DNA of 64,000 nt, taken from Staphylococcus sp. (GTDB lineage: Bacteria > Bacteroidota > Bacteroidia > Bacteroidales > Muribaculaceae). Of this stretch, positions 1 to 8,711 are shown piece after piece. The DNA is taken from the NCBI GenBank assembly GCA_023665865.1, contig JAMPDC010000001.1, positions 1,996,662 through 2,060,661 on the forward strand, in the 5' to 3' direction. Within the stretch, counting starts at the first letter, position 1. Each line of letters starts with the position of its first letter. A program made the position numbers and the translations under genes. The notes beneath the pieces were generated by a model. That model ran no database searches, had not been told where the DNA came from, and saw nothing but the letters and a program-made list of their open reading frames with translations.

Positions 1-413
1 ATACTTGATAGAGTAAGGGCTCCTCCGGATATCGTTACAATCGCACCTGCTGTTCCGGCGGCTGGGGACGCATCCAAAGCTACACCACACAAGAAAAGCC
101 CAACAAGCGTTGCAGGAACGCCTACGCCAAATGCGCTCCATCCAACCGCACGAAGTGCCTTATATTTGCCCCATTCTTGAGTATTTTTATAATCAAATGC
201 CATTGCTGAATTTCCGGCATAATCTGAACTCATTGTATAAGTTGGCACCATAGAAGATACCTCCGCTGGATTTGTCCCATTTCCGGAACTTAAGTCAGAT
301 GTCAGTATGGAGGTTTCTTGTGAGTTATCAAGTGGGACAGTAATTTCGTCCTGTGAGTATGCACAAAACGAGGTGATAAGTGTGCAAAGTAAACTAAAAA
401 AATATCGTTTCAT
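1..413 (-). CDS. Exported hypothetical protein, 3' end cut by window edge
   Basis: The minus-strand frame starts with ATG at 411-413 and stays open to base 1, so only about 137 N-terminal residues are visible. It begins MKRYFFSLLCTLITSFCAYSQ, a signal peptide ending AYSQ. A Ser/Thr-rich stretch follows, then a segment containing QEWGKYKALRAVGWSAFGVG and a hydrophobic Gly/Ala-rich helix, suggesting a small inner-membrane or envelope protein. It is a tandem paralogue of the next gene (450-1001): the same signal peptide, the shared segment VPLDNSQETSI and the shared QEWGKYK element. No family is recognised. The C-terminus and stop are outside the window. Confidence 0.75.
   Translation of the reverse strand, partial: MKRYFFSLLCTLITSFCAYSQDEITVPLDNSQETSILTSDLSSGNGTNPAEVSSMVPTYTMSSDYAGNSAMAFDYKNTQEWGKYKALRAVGWSAFGVGVPATLVGLFLCGVALDASPAAGTAGAIVTISGGALTLSS
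271..370. repeat. Direct repeat copy A (paralogue N-terminal coding segment)
   Basis: 100 bp matching 859-958 at about 95 of 100 positions by direct reading. Both copies encode the end of the signal peptide and the following Ser/Thr-rich segment. The rest of the two genes is much more diverged, so this block is either a recent duplication boundary or a gene-conversion tract. Confidence 0.85.
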
Positions 414-449
414 TGTGTATGTTATTGTATATCAAAGAAATGTAGGAAG

Positions 450-1001
450 TCAGAAATTAAGCGCAAAACTTAAGGCTGGAGCATAGTTTATTCTATTTGA
501 AATGGCTGGAGCATTGATAGATGTAACACCAACATTCAGAGCCATCTTTTTAGCCTTATTGCGATAATTATATGCTGTTATAAGGATTGGAACACTGGAT
601 ACTGTCAAGACGCCCCCTGCAATCATCATAATAGGACCAGCTGCCGAGTGTTTACCTGAGAATGAGTGTTCAAGGGCCATCTCGAACAGACCGCCAAATA
701 AAGAGACACAACCCACTCCTAAAAATGTCCACCCGAATGTGCGGAGAGTTTTGTATTTTCCCCATTCTTGGGTCTTTTTGTAATTAAAAGGTGCTATGGG
801 GTTTTCACTAAGACTAGAATTTAATGATGTTGATAGCACTGAAGATTGACTATATGAATTTGTCTTATTTCCGGAACTTAAGTCAGATGTCATTATGGAG
901 GTTTCTTGTGAGTTATCAAGTGGGACAGTCATTTCGTCCTGTGAGTATGCACAAAGCGAAGTAATAAAGATGCTTAATAAAATAAATATATATCGTTTCA
1001 T
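450..1001 (-). CDS. Exported hypothetical protein, paralogue of the left-edge gene
   Basis: 183 residues when started at the ATG at 999-1001 (MKRYIFILLSIFITSLCAYSQ), which gives a clean signal peptide. An in-frame upstream ATG at 1052 would add 17 residues that do not look like a signal sequence. After a Ser/Thr-rich region come KTQEWGKYKTLRTFGWTFLG and two hydrophobic stretches (roughly residues 90-110 and 120-140), then a basic NYRNKAKK motif and a short C-terminal tail ending in FALNF. The layout of short hydrophobic helices followed by YNYRNKAK is common in uncharacterised Bacteroidetes envelope proteins. The function is unknown. It is the second member of a tandem pair transcribed toward the left edge. 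Confidence 0.7.
   Translation of the reverse strand: MKRYIFILLSIFITSLCAYSQDEMTVPLDNSQETSIMTSDLSSGNKTNSYSQSSVLSTSLNSSLSENPIAPFNYKKTQEWGKYKTLRTFGWTFLGVGCVSLFGGLFEMALEHSFSGKHSAAGPIMMIAGGVLTVSSVPILITAYNYRNKAKKMALNVGVTSINAPAISNRINYAPALSFALNF
859..958. repeat. Direct repeat copy B (pairs with 271-370)
   Basis: Second copy of the 100-bp segment, differing from copy A at five positions. The offset is 588 bp, the spacing of the two paralogous genes. Confidence 0.85.
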
Positions 1002-1195
1002 TTTATGTGTATATTTAGTATTGACAAGTATAAAGTTACACATAATCAGCATAATAACCTAATTGCTATGCGTGATATGGCTTAGTTTAACAATATCAAT
1101 GATATTTTTACTAAATTAGCTACGATACAGTTGGTAAGGAATGAACAAACGCAAATATCATTGAGACTTACCGCCCTATACCCACCATATTGTGG

Positions 1196-1651
1196 CTATT
1201 TTATTTTGCGTGCCTTGAATCTATATCTTCTGTTGTCTTGTGATGGATAAAGTACCGGGTCTTGAGGCGCAGAAGTTACCCATAATTCATTTGGCGTGAG
1301 TTTTTCTATCAGCCAATATCCTTCAATATAGCCGGCCATACGTATTACTGAAAAATTCTCGGTAGTGAACGTCCATTGGAAATAGCCGATACCATCTTTT
1401 TTATCGCTGTCAAGCCATGATCCATTAGCAAACCACCCTTTGCCGGAACGTTCAAACCTATATATGTCCGTTTCCGCCTCATACGTTTCCTCACCAAGAC
1501 TGCCGTAATCAGCCCACACCATTAGCCATTCCACATCTGTGAGCATGGCAACAGTGCCTTGTTGATCCTCATCAAGATAGCCGGATTTTCCTTCACACGA
1601 TGACAATGTCATCAACATGGATAGTAATAATACGGATAATATAGTTCTCAT
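1196..1651 (-). CDS. Small lipoprotein, lipocalin-like candidate
   Basis: 151 residues. The N-terminus MRTILSVLLLSMLMTLSSCEG is a type II signal peptide, with the lipobox LSSC giving lipidation at Cys19. The mature part is rich in Trp, Tyr and Phe with alternating hydrophobic residues (VEWLMVWADYG, GYFQWTFTTENFSVIRMAG, YWLIEKLTPNELWV). This resembles the short beta-barrel lipocalin-like lipoproteins common in Bacteroidales, but no specific family is claimed. The ATG overlaps the stop of the upstream lipoprotein gene by 4 bp, so the two form one transcription unit and are probably translationally coupled. Confidence 0.7.
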   Translation of the reverse strand: MRTILSVLLLSMLMTLSSCEGKSGYLDEDQQGTVAMLTDVEWLMVWADYGSLGEETYEAETDIYRFERSGKGWFANGSWLDSDKKDGIGYFQWTFTTENFSVIRMAGYIEGYWLIEKLTPNELWVTSAPQDPVLYPSQDNRRYRFKARKIK

Positions 1652-2370
1652 TCTGTAAATGAGACGGAGAGCGTTCCGTCACCGATAAGATTCATACCTT
1701 TGACTGAAAGCCAATCGGAATTACCATTATTTGTAATGATGTAGGAATGGCTGGGCTGGGGAGTATTCAATCCGGCAACAATCAATATCCCGGCATCCGG
1801 ATTTGAGGTGTCACCCAAAGAGATCTGATACAGATAGAATTTTGATGAACTATTGGCTGATACATTCATGGTAACATATCGAGGTGCATAAAACTGTCTG
1901 GCATCGTTTCGTTCCGAAGTTACTATCATTTGAGCAAGTGGTGTCACGTTTCTTGAAGGCACAGCCAACTTCTCAATCGTAAAGTTATCAGATAAGCCAC
2001 CTTCAATCAGTTTATCTGACGAATAAGTAGAATAGATGATAGCTGTTGATATGCCGGACTGCTTTATAGATCGGATCATTACGTTGACATTCTCCATTTC
2101 TCGGCTGAACTTGTCACGGTTTACGAAGCTGACCGTCATTAGCTCCTCCCGGCTACGGTTGACTACATAATCGGAGGCATTGATTTTCTTATCAGGATTG
2201 ATGAAAAACGCACCTGTGGTGTTATCCACATCTACGAACTGAGCCAAAATCTCAGCATCGGTTTCATAGGCACGGATTGGCGACGGCTCGTTGAAAAACG
2301 TACTGTCATCGCTGCATGAAGTTACGAGCATCCCAACTAACAATGACAATGAGAACAAAATCTTTTTCAT
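1648..2370 (-). CDS. Hypothetical lipoprotein
   Basis: 240 residues. MKKILFSLSLLVGMLVTSCSDD is a lipoprotein signal with lipobox VTSC (Cys19). The remainder looks like a beta-rich exported domain with no recognised motif. The C-terminal half contains a short NNGNSDWLSVKGMNLIGDG element similar in flavour to immunoglobulin-like edges. It is the promoter-proximal gene of a two-gene operon with the 151-residue lipoprotein (ATGA overlap at 1648-1651). The 5' flank carries the long palindrome at 2450-2568, which would lie in or near its leader. Confidence 0.65.
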   Translation of the reverse strand: MKKILFSLSLLVGMLVTSCSDDSTFFNEPSPIRAYETDAEILAQFVDVDNTTGAFFINPDKKINASDYVVNRSREELMTVSFVNRDKFSREMENVNVMIRSIKQSGISTAIIYSTYSSDKLIEGGLSDNFTIEKLAVPSRNVTPLAQMIVTSERNDARQFYAPRYVTMNVSANSSSKFYLYQISLGDTSNPDAGILIVAGLNTPQPSHSYIITNNGNSDWLSVKGMNLIGDGTLSVSFTE

Positions 2371-2903
2371 ATGTTCCTACAATTCTCCATTTGGCTCATG
2401 GGAGAGAGTTAAGTTATAATGCAGAAACGTGAGCCAACTATGCCACGTCTAAACTGATGGTCGTAGGAAACCTTTGATGCAGATGTAACAATAGTGACCC
2501 ACGCATATGCGTGAGAACCACTATGCCATCTCTTGCATCAGATGAAAATTTCCTACGTTTTCAGTTTACAAGATGAGCATAACGCTTCTTATTTTTCCAA
2601 AATGTGTGGATAGACCTTCGCCTATCCAAATGCAAAGTAATAAAATTATTTTGAGATTATTTAATAAATTTGAGATTTTTAATAAATATATATGGAGACA
2701 GGTTGGTTTTAGGTTGAGGTCACCACTTTTTCATCGCGGTACCGGAGTCGGGCATAGCGAAAGGGCGAGACTGTGATGTGACTGAATATTTTGGTATGTT
2801 GCTGATTTTAATTATGCGCTTTTGCATTATCGCACCTTTTCGGGGGTGGGCGGTGATTAAATTTGCGATGTAAAATCACAAATCAAACTGAATCACTGTC
2901 ATT
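2371..2903. other. Gene-free interval with long palindrome and AT-rich DNA
   Basis: 533 bp between divergent genes. It holds the 119-bp palindrome (2450-2568), a smaller hairpin ACGTG/CACGT (2427-2431 with 2444-2448), and an AT-rich stretch around 2630-2695. A possible -7 element TAAATTTG at 2858-2865 lies upstream of the plus-strand gene at 2904. A 67-codon plus ORF (2573-2776) has atypical composition and is not called. Confidence 0.6.
2450..2568. repeat. 119-bp multi-segment inverted repeat (rod-like hairpin)
   Basis: Nested complementary segments: TAAACTGA 2450-2457 with 2561-2568; CGTAGGAAA 2462-2470 with 2549-2557; TGATGCA 2475-2481 with 2534-2540; GATG 2482-2485 with 2527-2530; ATAGTG 2491-2496 with 2519-2524; and a perfect 14-bp core palindrome CACGCATATGCGTG at 2500-2513. 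That is 41 base pairs separated only by small internal loops. As RNA it would be one long rod; as DNA, a cruciform. There is no adjacent T tract, so it is not a simple terminator. Its role is unknown. Confidence 0.85.
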
Positions 2904-3395
2904 ATGAAAATCAAAAAATCCAGATCCACTAGAAAGTCTCAGCGCCGTCCTGTTTCCGACCGGTTTTATAAGTCACTGACTGAGCGCGTTGGCAATGCGG
3001 CAGCTGTCATGAGCAGTCATAATCTTGCCGAAGAGGTCATGAAAGTGGTGGATGCGTATCTCGAAAGCGGTTGCATCTCTGATGCTGAGCGCCGGGCCAT
3101 GTCGGCTGAATGTACGCTCGTCTTCACTATTCTCCAGCCGGAGATCGACAAGGCGTTGGCCCGCTCGGCTGCGGCGAGGGCGCGTCATCGGGCGAAAGCT
3201 GCATCCGGATGTGGCGTCGAAGACTCTAAGACGAAGGATGTTGGTGTACCAGTTGTCCCCGTGCAGGAGATAGATCCTTATGTGTCGCAAAATTCATATC
3301 CGACTGTGAATCCCTACGAGCGACAGCTATCGGAGGAGGAGCGGTGGCGCAGGGCACGACTTCTCATCAATCCTCTCATGGATAAATGCCGTTGA
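2904..3395 (+). CDS. Hypothetical basic protein
   Basis: 163 residues starting MKIKKSRSTRKSQRRPVS, a strongly basic N-terminus. A helical region follows (residues 25-100, with RVGNAAAVMSSHNLAEEVMKVV and an Ala/Arg-rich stretch), then a Pro/Val linker and a C-terminal LSEEERWRRARLLINPLM element. No signal peptide or membrane segment is seen. I do not recognise a family. Composition and the basic tail would suit a nucleic-acid-associated protein, but that is only an inference. It is a monocistronic orphan, converging on the acyl-CoA synthetase gene and sharing a terminator with it. Confidence 0.6.
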   Translation: MKIKKSRSTRKSQRRPVSDRFYKSLTERVGNAAAVMSSHNLAEEVMKVVDAYLESGCISDAERRAMSAECTLVFTILQPEIDKALARSAAARARHRAKAASGCGVEDSKTKDVGVPVVPVQEIDPYVSQNSYPTVNPYERQLSEEERWRRARLLINPLMDKCR

Positions 3396-3410
3396 GACAT
3401 AATGAGAAGA

Positions 3411-3461
3411 AGAGGCTGCAACATGAGTTGCAACCTCTCCTGAAGATACGTGATATTTTTT
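3411..3461. terminator. Terminator between convergent genes
   Basis: The hairpin GAGGCTGCAAC (3412-3422) / GTTGCAACCTC (3427-3437) has one mismatch and a 4-nt loop. A T-rich tract follows on the plus strand at about 3454-3461. It sits between the stop of the 163-residue gene and the stop of the acyl-CoA synthetase. Confidence 0.65.
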
Positions 3462-3480
3462 TATATTTCAGCCGTGCGGT

Positions 3481-5142
3481 TTATTTCGGCTGGTAGAGAT
3501 AGCGCTTGATCGAGCGTTTAGGTGTCTTTTCAAACTCTTCGGTCATCAGGCGGAAACGCTGTACCTGCGAGTAGGCCGGCAGATCGGAGTTGAGCGCCTT
3601 GATGTTTTCCTCCATGATTTCAGTGACACCTTGGTTGCTGAGTCCCTGCGAGCTGATGCTTTCATAGTCGGGATAGATGAGGGCCACGAGGCGGCCACCG
3701 CCATCGTCGACAATGAGCGACTCGGAGACGTATGAGAGATTGTTGAGCTTGTCTTCGATCTCTTCAGGGTAGATGTTTTGGCCGGATGCACCCAGGATCA
3801 TGTTTTTGTCGCGGCCGCGGATATAGAGGAATCCGTCTTCGTCGAAGTTGCAGATGTCGCCGGTCGAGAGCCAGCCGTCGGCGCTCATGCACGCTTCCGT
3901 GGCCTCGGGATTCTTATAGTATCCGAGCATGACATTCTCACCCTTGACATAGAGTATGCCGGGTTTTGAAGTGGGATCCGGGGAATCGATTCTGGCCTCG
4001 ATGCGGTCGACTATGCGTCCGCAGGATGCCATGCGGTTTTCCTTTGCATTGGCGTAGGCGATAAGCGGGCCGCACTCGGTCATACCGTAGCCGACAGTGT
4101 AGGGGAAGCCGATGCGACGGAGAAATTTCTCTACATCGCGGTTGAGACCAGCGCCCCCGATGACGATTTCCTCGACCTTGCCTCCGAAAGTCTCGATGAG
4201 GCGCTCCTTGATCTTACCCATGAGTCGCTCGTCGACGTAGGGCACCATGAGCATAAGTTTCATCAGCGGTTTCTCGAGCATCGGGAAGACGCGGGTGCGG
4301 ATGATTTTCTCAATGATCAAAGGCACGGTGATGATGTAGCGGGGCTGGACTTTGGCAAAGGCATCCATGATGATGCGCGGCGACGGAGTCTTGGTCAACA
4401 CGTGGATATGGTTGCCGCTGATGAAGGTGCGGAGAAGGTCGATGGTCAGTCCATACATGTGGGCGAGTGGAAGCATGCACACCACTCCGTCGCCCGGGTT
4501 GGTCGGGAGAAAATCGAGGCAGAACTGCACATTTGACCAAAGGCTGCGGTAGGGGACCATCACGCCTTTTGAAAATCCGGTCGAGCCTGAGGTGTAGCTG
4601 ATCAGACACAGCTCATCCTTGCTGTCGATGTGATAGTTGACATCGGCCGGGGTGAAACGCTCGGGATAGCGCTGTCCGAAGAGCTCGTTGAGATGCGCAC
4701 GGGCGTAGGAGAGCTTTTCGTCATTGCTGTGGATGAGCGAGAAGTCCTTGATCGATAGGGCTCCCAGGAGCGTCGGCATCCCTTCGGGGTTGAGGTTTTC
4801 CCAGGTGTTCTCGTCGATGATCGCAAGTTTGGCATCGCTGTGATTGATGAGATGCTGGACGTTGTCGGGCTTGAAGTCTGCGAGAATCGGTACGATGACT
4901 GCTCCGTAGGTCACGGTTGCGATAAATGACACACACCACATGGAGCTGTTTTTGGCACAAAGTGCCACTTTGTCTCCGGGGCGGATGCCTATATTTTCAT
5001 AAAGCAGATGAAGTTTGGCTATCTTGCGGGCCACATCCTTATATGTCATTGTGGCGCCACCGAAATCTGTGAGGGACGGGAGTTCCCAATATTCTCGAAT
5101 TGCGTCCTGAAAGTAGAGATTCAGGGTATCTCGGGCGATCAT
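3481..5142 (-). CDS. Long-chain fatty acid--CoA ligase (AMP-binding family)
   Basis: 553 residues. It belongs to the ANL (acyl-CoA synthetase/adenylate-forming) superfamily, activating a carboxylate with ATP and transferring it to CoA. Visible motifs are the P-loop-like YTSGSTGFSKGV (residues 183-194), GYGMTECGP (351-359, the A5 motif), and STGDICNFDEDGFLYIRGRDKN (hinge region, about 426-447). The C-terminal catalytic Lys lies in TPKRSIKRY near the end. Length and layout fit Bacteroidetes long-chain acyl-CoA synthetases, but chain-length preference cannot be read from sequence. The gene starts at ATG 5142 and stands apart from miaA by about 130 bp containing a -7-like element (TATTTTTG, minus strand, 5236-5243). 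Confidence 0.85.
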   Translation of the reverse strand: MIARDTLNLYFQDAIREYWELPSLTDFGGATMTYKDVARKIAKLHLLYENIGIRPGDKVALCAKNSSMWCVSFIATVTYGAVIVPILADFKPDNVQHLINHSDAKLAIIDENTWENLNPEGMPTLLGALSIKDFSLIHSNDEKLSYARAHLNELFGQRYPERFTPADVNYHIDSKDELCLISYTSGSTGFSKGVMVPYRSLWSNVQFCLDFLPTNPGDGVVCMLPLAHMYGLTIDLLRTFISGNHIHVLTKTPSPRIIMDAFAKVQPRYIITVPLIIEKIIRTRVFPMLEKPLMKLMLMVPYVDERLMGKIKERLIETFGGKVEEIVIGGAGLNRDVEKFLRRIGFPYTVGYGMTECGPLIAYANAKENRMASCGRIVDRIEARIDSPDPTSKPGILYVKGENVMLGYYKNPEATEACMSADGWLSTGDICNFDEDGFLYIRGRDKNMILGASGQNIYPEEIEDKLNNLSYVSESLIVDDGGGRLVALIYPDYESISSQGLSNQGVTEIMEENIKALNSDLPAYSQVQRFRLMTEEFEKTPKRSIKRYLYQPK

Positions 5143-5273
5143 TGGTTGATATAAAAAATTTGAAATTTGCAGAAATGTTCATGAGAAATCGACCTGAAAT
5201 GGCCGGAGAGGATTCTCATTCAGTAGAAATTTGTGCAAAAATACGAAAAATAGAGCAGTTTGGGAGTTTCAGA

Positions 5274-6167
5274 TTAATTAATAAATCTTAACGCTTGCTC
5301 GAGCAAGGGTTTGTCGGGGTCCAATAGCTTGATATTCGGATCTTTCGACATCCACAGTAGTTGTTTTTTCGCATAGACGCGGGTGTTTTTTGCTATGCGC
5401 GCTATGGCCGTGTCGCGGTCCATCGTACCGTCCATCATGGCAAACAATTCCTTGTAGCCAACTGTGTTGAGCGCGTTGAGATGGCGCATGCCATAGACTC
5501 CACGCGCCTCATCCTCAAGCCCGTCGGCTATCATGCGGCCGACGCGCGAATTGATGCGCCCGAAGAGTCTCTGTCGGTCCCAGCCGATGGCCATCTTGAC
5601 TATGCGGAAGGGGCGCTCTTTGGCCTTCCCCGTGCGCAGCGATGAGCAGGGGACTCCTGCCTGGAGACAAATCTCGATGGCATGGACGAGTCGACGGTGG
5701 TTGGCGAGGTCGGCGGTGGCGAGATAGTCGGGATCGAGACGACGGAGTGTCTCATGGAGGACCGGCAGGCCACCTTCCTCATACATGCGCAGCACTTTCT
5801 CGCGGATTTCAGGCGAGATGGTGGGGAGTTCGTCTATGCCGTTTGTGATAGCGTCGATATACATCATCGATCCTCCACACATCACGGCGTAGTCGCTACG
5901 CTTCCAGATCTCGTCGAGTATCGCCAGGGCATCCTGCTCGAAGCAGGCGGCGGAATAGTAGTCTGCGAGATCCAGGACGCCGACGAGATGATGGCGCACG
6001 GCGGCAAGCTCCTCGGCGGTTGGTGCGGCTGTGCCTATGGGGAGGCCACGAAAAAGCTGGCGCGAGTCAGCCGACACGATTTCAGTGTCGAGTGCGCGCG
6101 CCAGCTCTATGGCAAGTGAAGTCTTTCCGCTCGCAGTCGGACCGGTGACTATTACGAGTGTCTTCAA
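5274..6167 (-). CDS. miaA: tRNA dimethylallyltransferase
   Basis: 297 residues. It transfers the dimethylallyl group from DMAPP to N6 of A37 in tRNAs reading UNN codons. The N-terminal P-loop GPTASGKT (9-16), the DSRQ motif (34-37) and the GTAAPT and GGSMMY segments are diagnostic. The start codon is TTG (6165-6167): the only in-frame codons upstream lead straight into a stop, and no ATG precedes the P-loop. It lies 14 bp downstream of pepT in the same direction, so it is probably the last gene of the sprA-pncB-pepT-miaA run. Confidence 0.93.
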   Translation of the reverse strand: MKTLVIVTGPTASGKTSLAIELARALDTEIVSADSRQLFRGLPIGTAAPTAEELAAVRHHLVGVLDLADYYSAACFEQDALAILDEIWKRSDYAVMCGGSMMYIDAITNGIDELPTISPEIREKVLRMYEEGGLPVLHETLRRLDPDYLATADLANHRRLVHAIEICLQAGVPCSSLRTGKAKERPFRIVKMAIGWDRQRLFGRINSRVGRMIADGLEDEARGVYGMRHLNALNTVGYKELFAMMDGTMDRDTAIARIAKNTRVYAKKQLLWMSKDPNIKLLDPDKPLLEQALRFIN

Positions 6168-6181
6168 GAGTTCAGAGCTTC

Positions 6182-7405
6182 TTATTTGTTTTCAGCGACG
6201 AGACGGGCAATCTCCACGATGACTTTCGTCGCTTTTTCCATCGAGGGGATGGGCACGAATTCGTAGCGTCCGTGGAAGTTGAGACCGCCGGCGAAAATGT
6301 TGGGGCAGGGGAGGCCTTTGAATGAAAGCTGTGCACCGTCCGTGCCGCCGCGGATGGGCTGCACTTTGGGAGTGACGTCGACATTTTCCATCGCTTTCAC
6401 AGCGAGGTCGACAATGTGCATGACGGGTTCGATCTTCTCGCGCATGTTGTAGTATTGATCCTTGATTTCGATCGAGGCGCAGTCGGGAAACTCGTTGTTG
6501 ATCTTGCGGGTGAGATGTTCGAGCTCCTTCTTGCGGCGTTCGAAGCGGTCGCGGTCGTGGTCGCGGATGATGTAGGTGAGGACTGTTTCCTCGACAGTGC
6601 CCTCGCAGGAGACGAGGTGGTAGAATCCCTCGTAGCCTTCGGTGTGTTCGGGAGTCTCCCAGCGGGGGAGCATGATGATAAACTGGTTGGCAACGCGGAT
6701 GGAGTTGAGCATCTTGTGCTTTGCATAGCCCGGATGCACGTTGCAGCCCTTGAATTTCACGCGGGCTACGGCAGCGTTGAAGTTTTCATATTCCAGCTCG
6801 CCGATCTCTCCGCCATCCATAGTGTAGCCCCAGTCTGCGCCGAAGAGGTCGACGTCAAATTTGTGGGCGCCCTGACCGATTTCCTCGTCGGGGTTGAAGG
6901 CGATGCGGATGTCGCCGTGTTTGATCTCAGGATGCTTTATGAGATAGTCGACGGCGGTGATGATCTCTGCGATACCGGCCTTGTCGTCGGCGCCGAGGAG
7001 GGTGTTGCCGTCGGTGACTATGAGATCCTGACCGATATAGTTGAGGAGCTCGGGGAACTGTGACGGCGAGAGTGTGACGCCGGTCGATGCGTTGAGGATG
7101 ATGTCGCCGCCGTCATACTCCTCGACGATGCGGGGGCTGACGTGGCGTCCGCTCATGTCGGGGCTGGTGTCAAGGTGGGCGATGAAACCTACGGTCGGAA
7201 GCTCCTTGTCGCTGTTGCCCTTGAGGGTGGCCATGAGATAGCCGTTGTCGTCGAGGGTAATATCCGAGAGACCCATTGCGTGCAGTTCTTTTTCAAGATG
7301 CTGGGCGAAAACCATCTGCCCCGGGGTCGAAGGGGTGAGGTTGGTGAGTTCGTCACTCTGGGTGTCGAACTTCACATATTCCAAAAAACGGTCAACTACA
7401 GTCAT
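6182..7405 (-). CDS. pepT: Peptidase T (tripeptide aminopeptidase)
   Basis: 407 residues. This cytosolic M20-family zinc aminopeptidase releases the N-terminal residue of tripeptides. Metal-site motifs are visible: [11 protein letters not shown] (His77, Asp79), LGADDKAG (bridging Asp), [10 protein letters not shown] (catalytic Glu-Glu) and YTMDGG, with the C-terminal [17 protein letters not shown] and NFHGRYE. The length equals the family norm of about 405-410. The gene ends 14 bp before miaA and begins 87 bp after pncB. Confidence 0.95.
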   Translation of the reverse strand: MTVVDRFLEYVKFDTQSDELTNLTPSTPGQMVFAQHLEKELHAMGLSDITLDDNGYLMATLKGNSDKELPTVGFIAHLDTSPDMSGRHVSPRIVEEYDGGDIILNASTGVTLSPSQFPELLNYIGQDLIVTDGNTLLGADDKAGIAEIITAVDYLIKHPEIKHGDIRIAFNPDEEIGQGAHKFDVDLFGADWGYTMDGGEIGELEYENFNAAVARVKFKGCNVHPGYAKHKMLNSIRVANQFIIMLPRWETPEHTEGYEGFYHLVSCEGTVEETVLTYIIRDHDRDRFERRKKELEHLTRKINNEFPDCASIEIKDQYYNMREKIEPVMHIVDLAVKAMENVDVTPKVQPIRGGTDGAQLSFKGLPCPNIFAGGLNFHGRYEFVPIPSMEKATKVIVEIARLVAENK

Positions 7406-7492
7406 GACGTGAAGTTTTCAGTAAATTGATAGATTTGATTACAATGCTACAAATTTAGTGACTTTTTCGGTGACGGCAATGAATTTTGTCGT

Positions 7493-8698
7493 CTAATTGA
7501 TGTGGAGGATGGCTTTGAAGCGGGCGACGACGTCGGGATCGCCGGTATATTTGCCGGTGTCTTCACTGAGTTTGCATGTGGAGTTGTAGAATGTCCACGA
7601 CTCGGTGATTTTTGCGGCAATAAGTTTGATAACTATGTTGCGCGGGCGCACGCCTTCGAAATCGTTTGTGAAATGGGTGCCTATGCCAAAAGAGGGTTGG
7701 CAAAGGGGGGAGGCATAGCGCCGGATCTCGATGGCACGGTCGACATCGAGGGCGTTGCTGAAGATCACCTGCTTGCTGCGGGGATCAATGCCGAGTGAAC
7801 GGTATTTGCCCACGATCTTGTCGAGCTGCTCACGGTTGTCGCCGCTGTCAATGCGGAGTCCGCGGAACATGTTGGCATAATCCTCTGAGAAATTGAGGCT
7901 GAATATCTCCCAGCCGTAGGTGTCGTAGAGGAAGGTCCCGAGGGCGCCGCGATAGGTGGCTGACCATGCTTTCATGGCCAGGTGGTTGGCCATCTGGGGG
8001 CCATACATCCCGGCGATGGCGCAGACAAATTCATGGGCCATGGTGCCGACGGGCACGAGGTCGTATTTCATTGCGAGATACACGTTGCTCGTGCCGATGA
8101 AGCGCCCCGACGCTCCCTGCTTGCCGCGGTCACATTCGGCCATTGCCCTGACAACTGTCTCCTGTGCTGCGAAAGATGCCCGGCGTCGTGTGCCAAATTC
8201 ACTGAACTTGCAGCCAGCGTCGATCATGCGTGCCGCTTTGGAGTAGGAGCGTGTGTGGTAGGCGTCAAGGTCGAAAAGCTTATCTTCGCCGGTCATCATG
8301 TAGTAGAGCTCGGAGATGATGGCGAGCAGTTTGACCTCAAGGAGTATCGTGTCGGTCCAACAGCCTTCAATGTCGATCGAAAGGTGGCCTTCCGGGTCCT
8401 GGCTGACTTTGACCCACTCGCTGTTGTAGCGGTAGCCTTTGAGGAAATTGTAGAACCAGAAAGGGATGTAGGGGCAACGCCGCTTCATGAAGGCTATTTC
8501 ATCGTCGGTGATGACCACGTTTTCAAGATATTTTATCTGCCGGCGCAATTCGCGGTCGAACCCCTCGGGATAGATGGTGGAGTCACGATCGATAAAAGTG
8601 TATTTCACCTGAGCGCGCGGGAAGTTGTCGATCACGGCGCAACACATCGTGAACTTGTAGAGATCATCGTCTGTGAAGTGGGTTATGATTTGTCGCAT
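7493..8698 (-). CDS. pncB: Nicotinate phosphoribosyltransferase
   Basis: 401 residues from the ATG at 8696-8698 (MRQIITHFTDDDLYKFTMC). A longer in-frame extension to 8818 is low-complexity Arg/Ser/Pro and overlaps sprA, so it is rejected. The enzyme makes nicotinate mononucleotide from nicotinate and PRPP in NAD salvage (Preiss-Handler pathway). Family signs are YKFTM near the N-terminus, the RRRASFAAQ segment, GTMAHEFV, and the phosphate-binding part RIDSGD plus FGIGTHFTNDF near the C-terminus. It starts 13 bp downstream of the sprA stop, so the two are probably co-transcribed. Confidence 0.94.
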   Translation of the reverse strand: MRQIITHFTDDDLYKFTMCCAVIDNFPRAQVKYTFIDRDSTIYPEGFDRELRRQIKYLENVVITDDEIAFMKRRCPYIPFWFYNFLKGYRYNSEWVKVSQDPEGHLSIDIEGCWTDTILLEVKLLAIISELYYMMTGEDKLFDLDAYHTRSYSKAARMIDAGCKFSEFGTRRRASFAAQETVVRAMAECDRGKQGASGRFIGTSNVYLAMKYDLVPVGTMAHEFVCAIAGMYGPQMANHLAMKAWSATYRGALGTFLYDTYGWEIFSLNFSEDYANMFRGLRIDSGDNREQLDKIVGKYRSLGIDPRSKQVIFSNALDVDRAIEIRRYASPLCQPSFGIGTHFTNDFEGVRPRNIVIKLIAAKITESWTFYNSTCKLSEDTGKYTGDPDVVARFKAILHIN

Positions 8699-8711
8699 GA
8701 CGGTAGTGGTT

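Noticed and set aside
2450..2568. Palindrome as an invertible phase-variation promoter
   Set aside because: The arms run to the centre with only about 50 bp between the main stems, and no promoter or invertase gene lies inside or beside it.
2573..2776. 67-codon plus ORF in the intergenic region
   Set aside because: Starts inside AT-rich repeats, has no plausible start context, and its composition is not protein-like.
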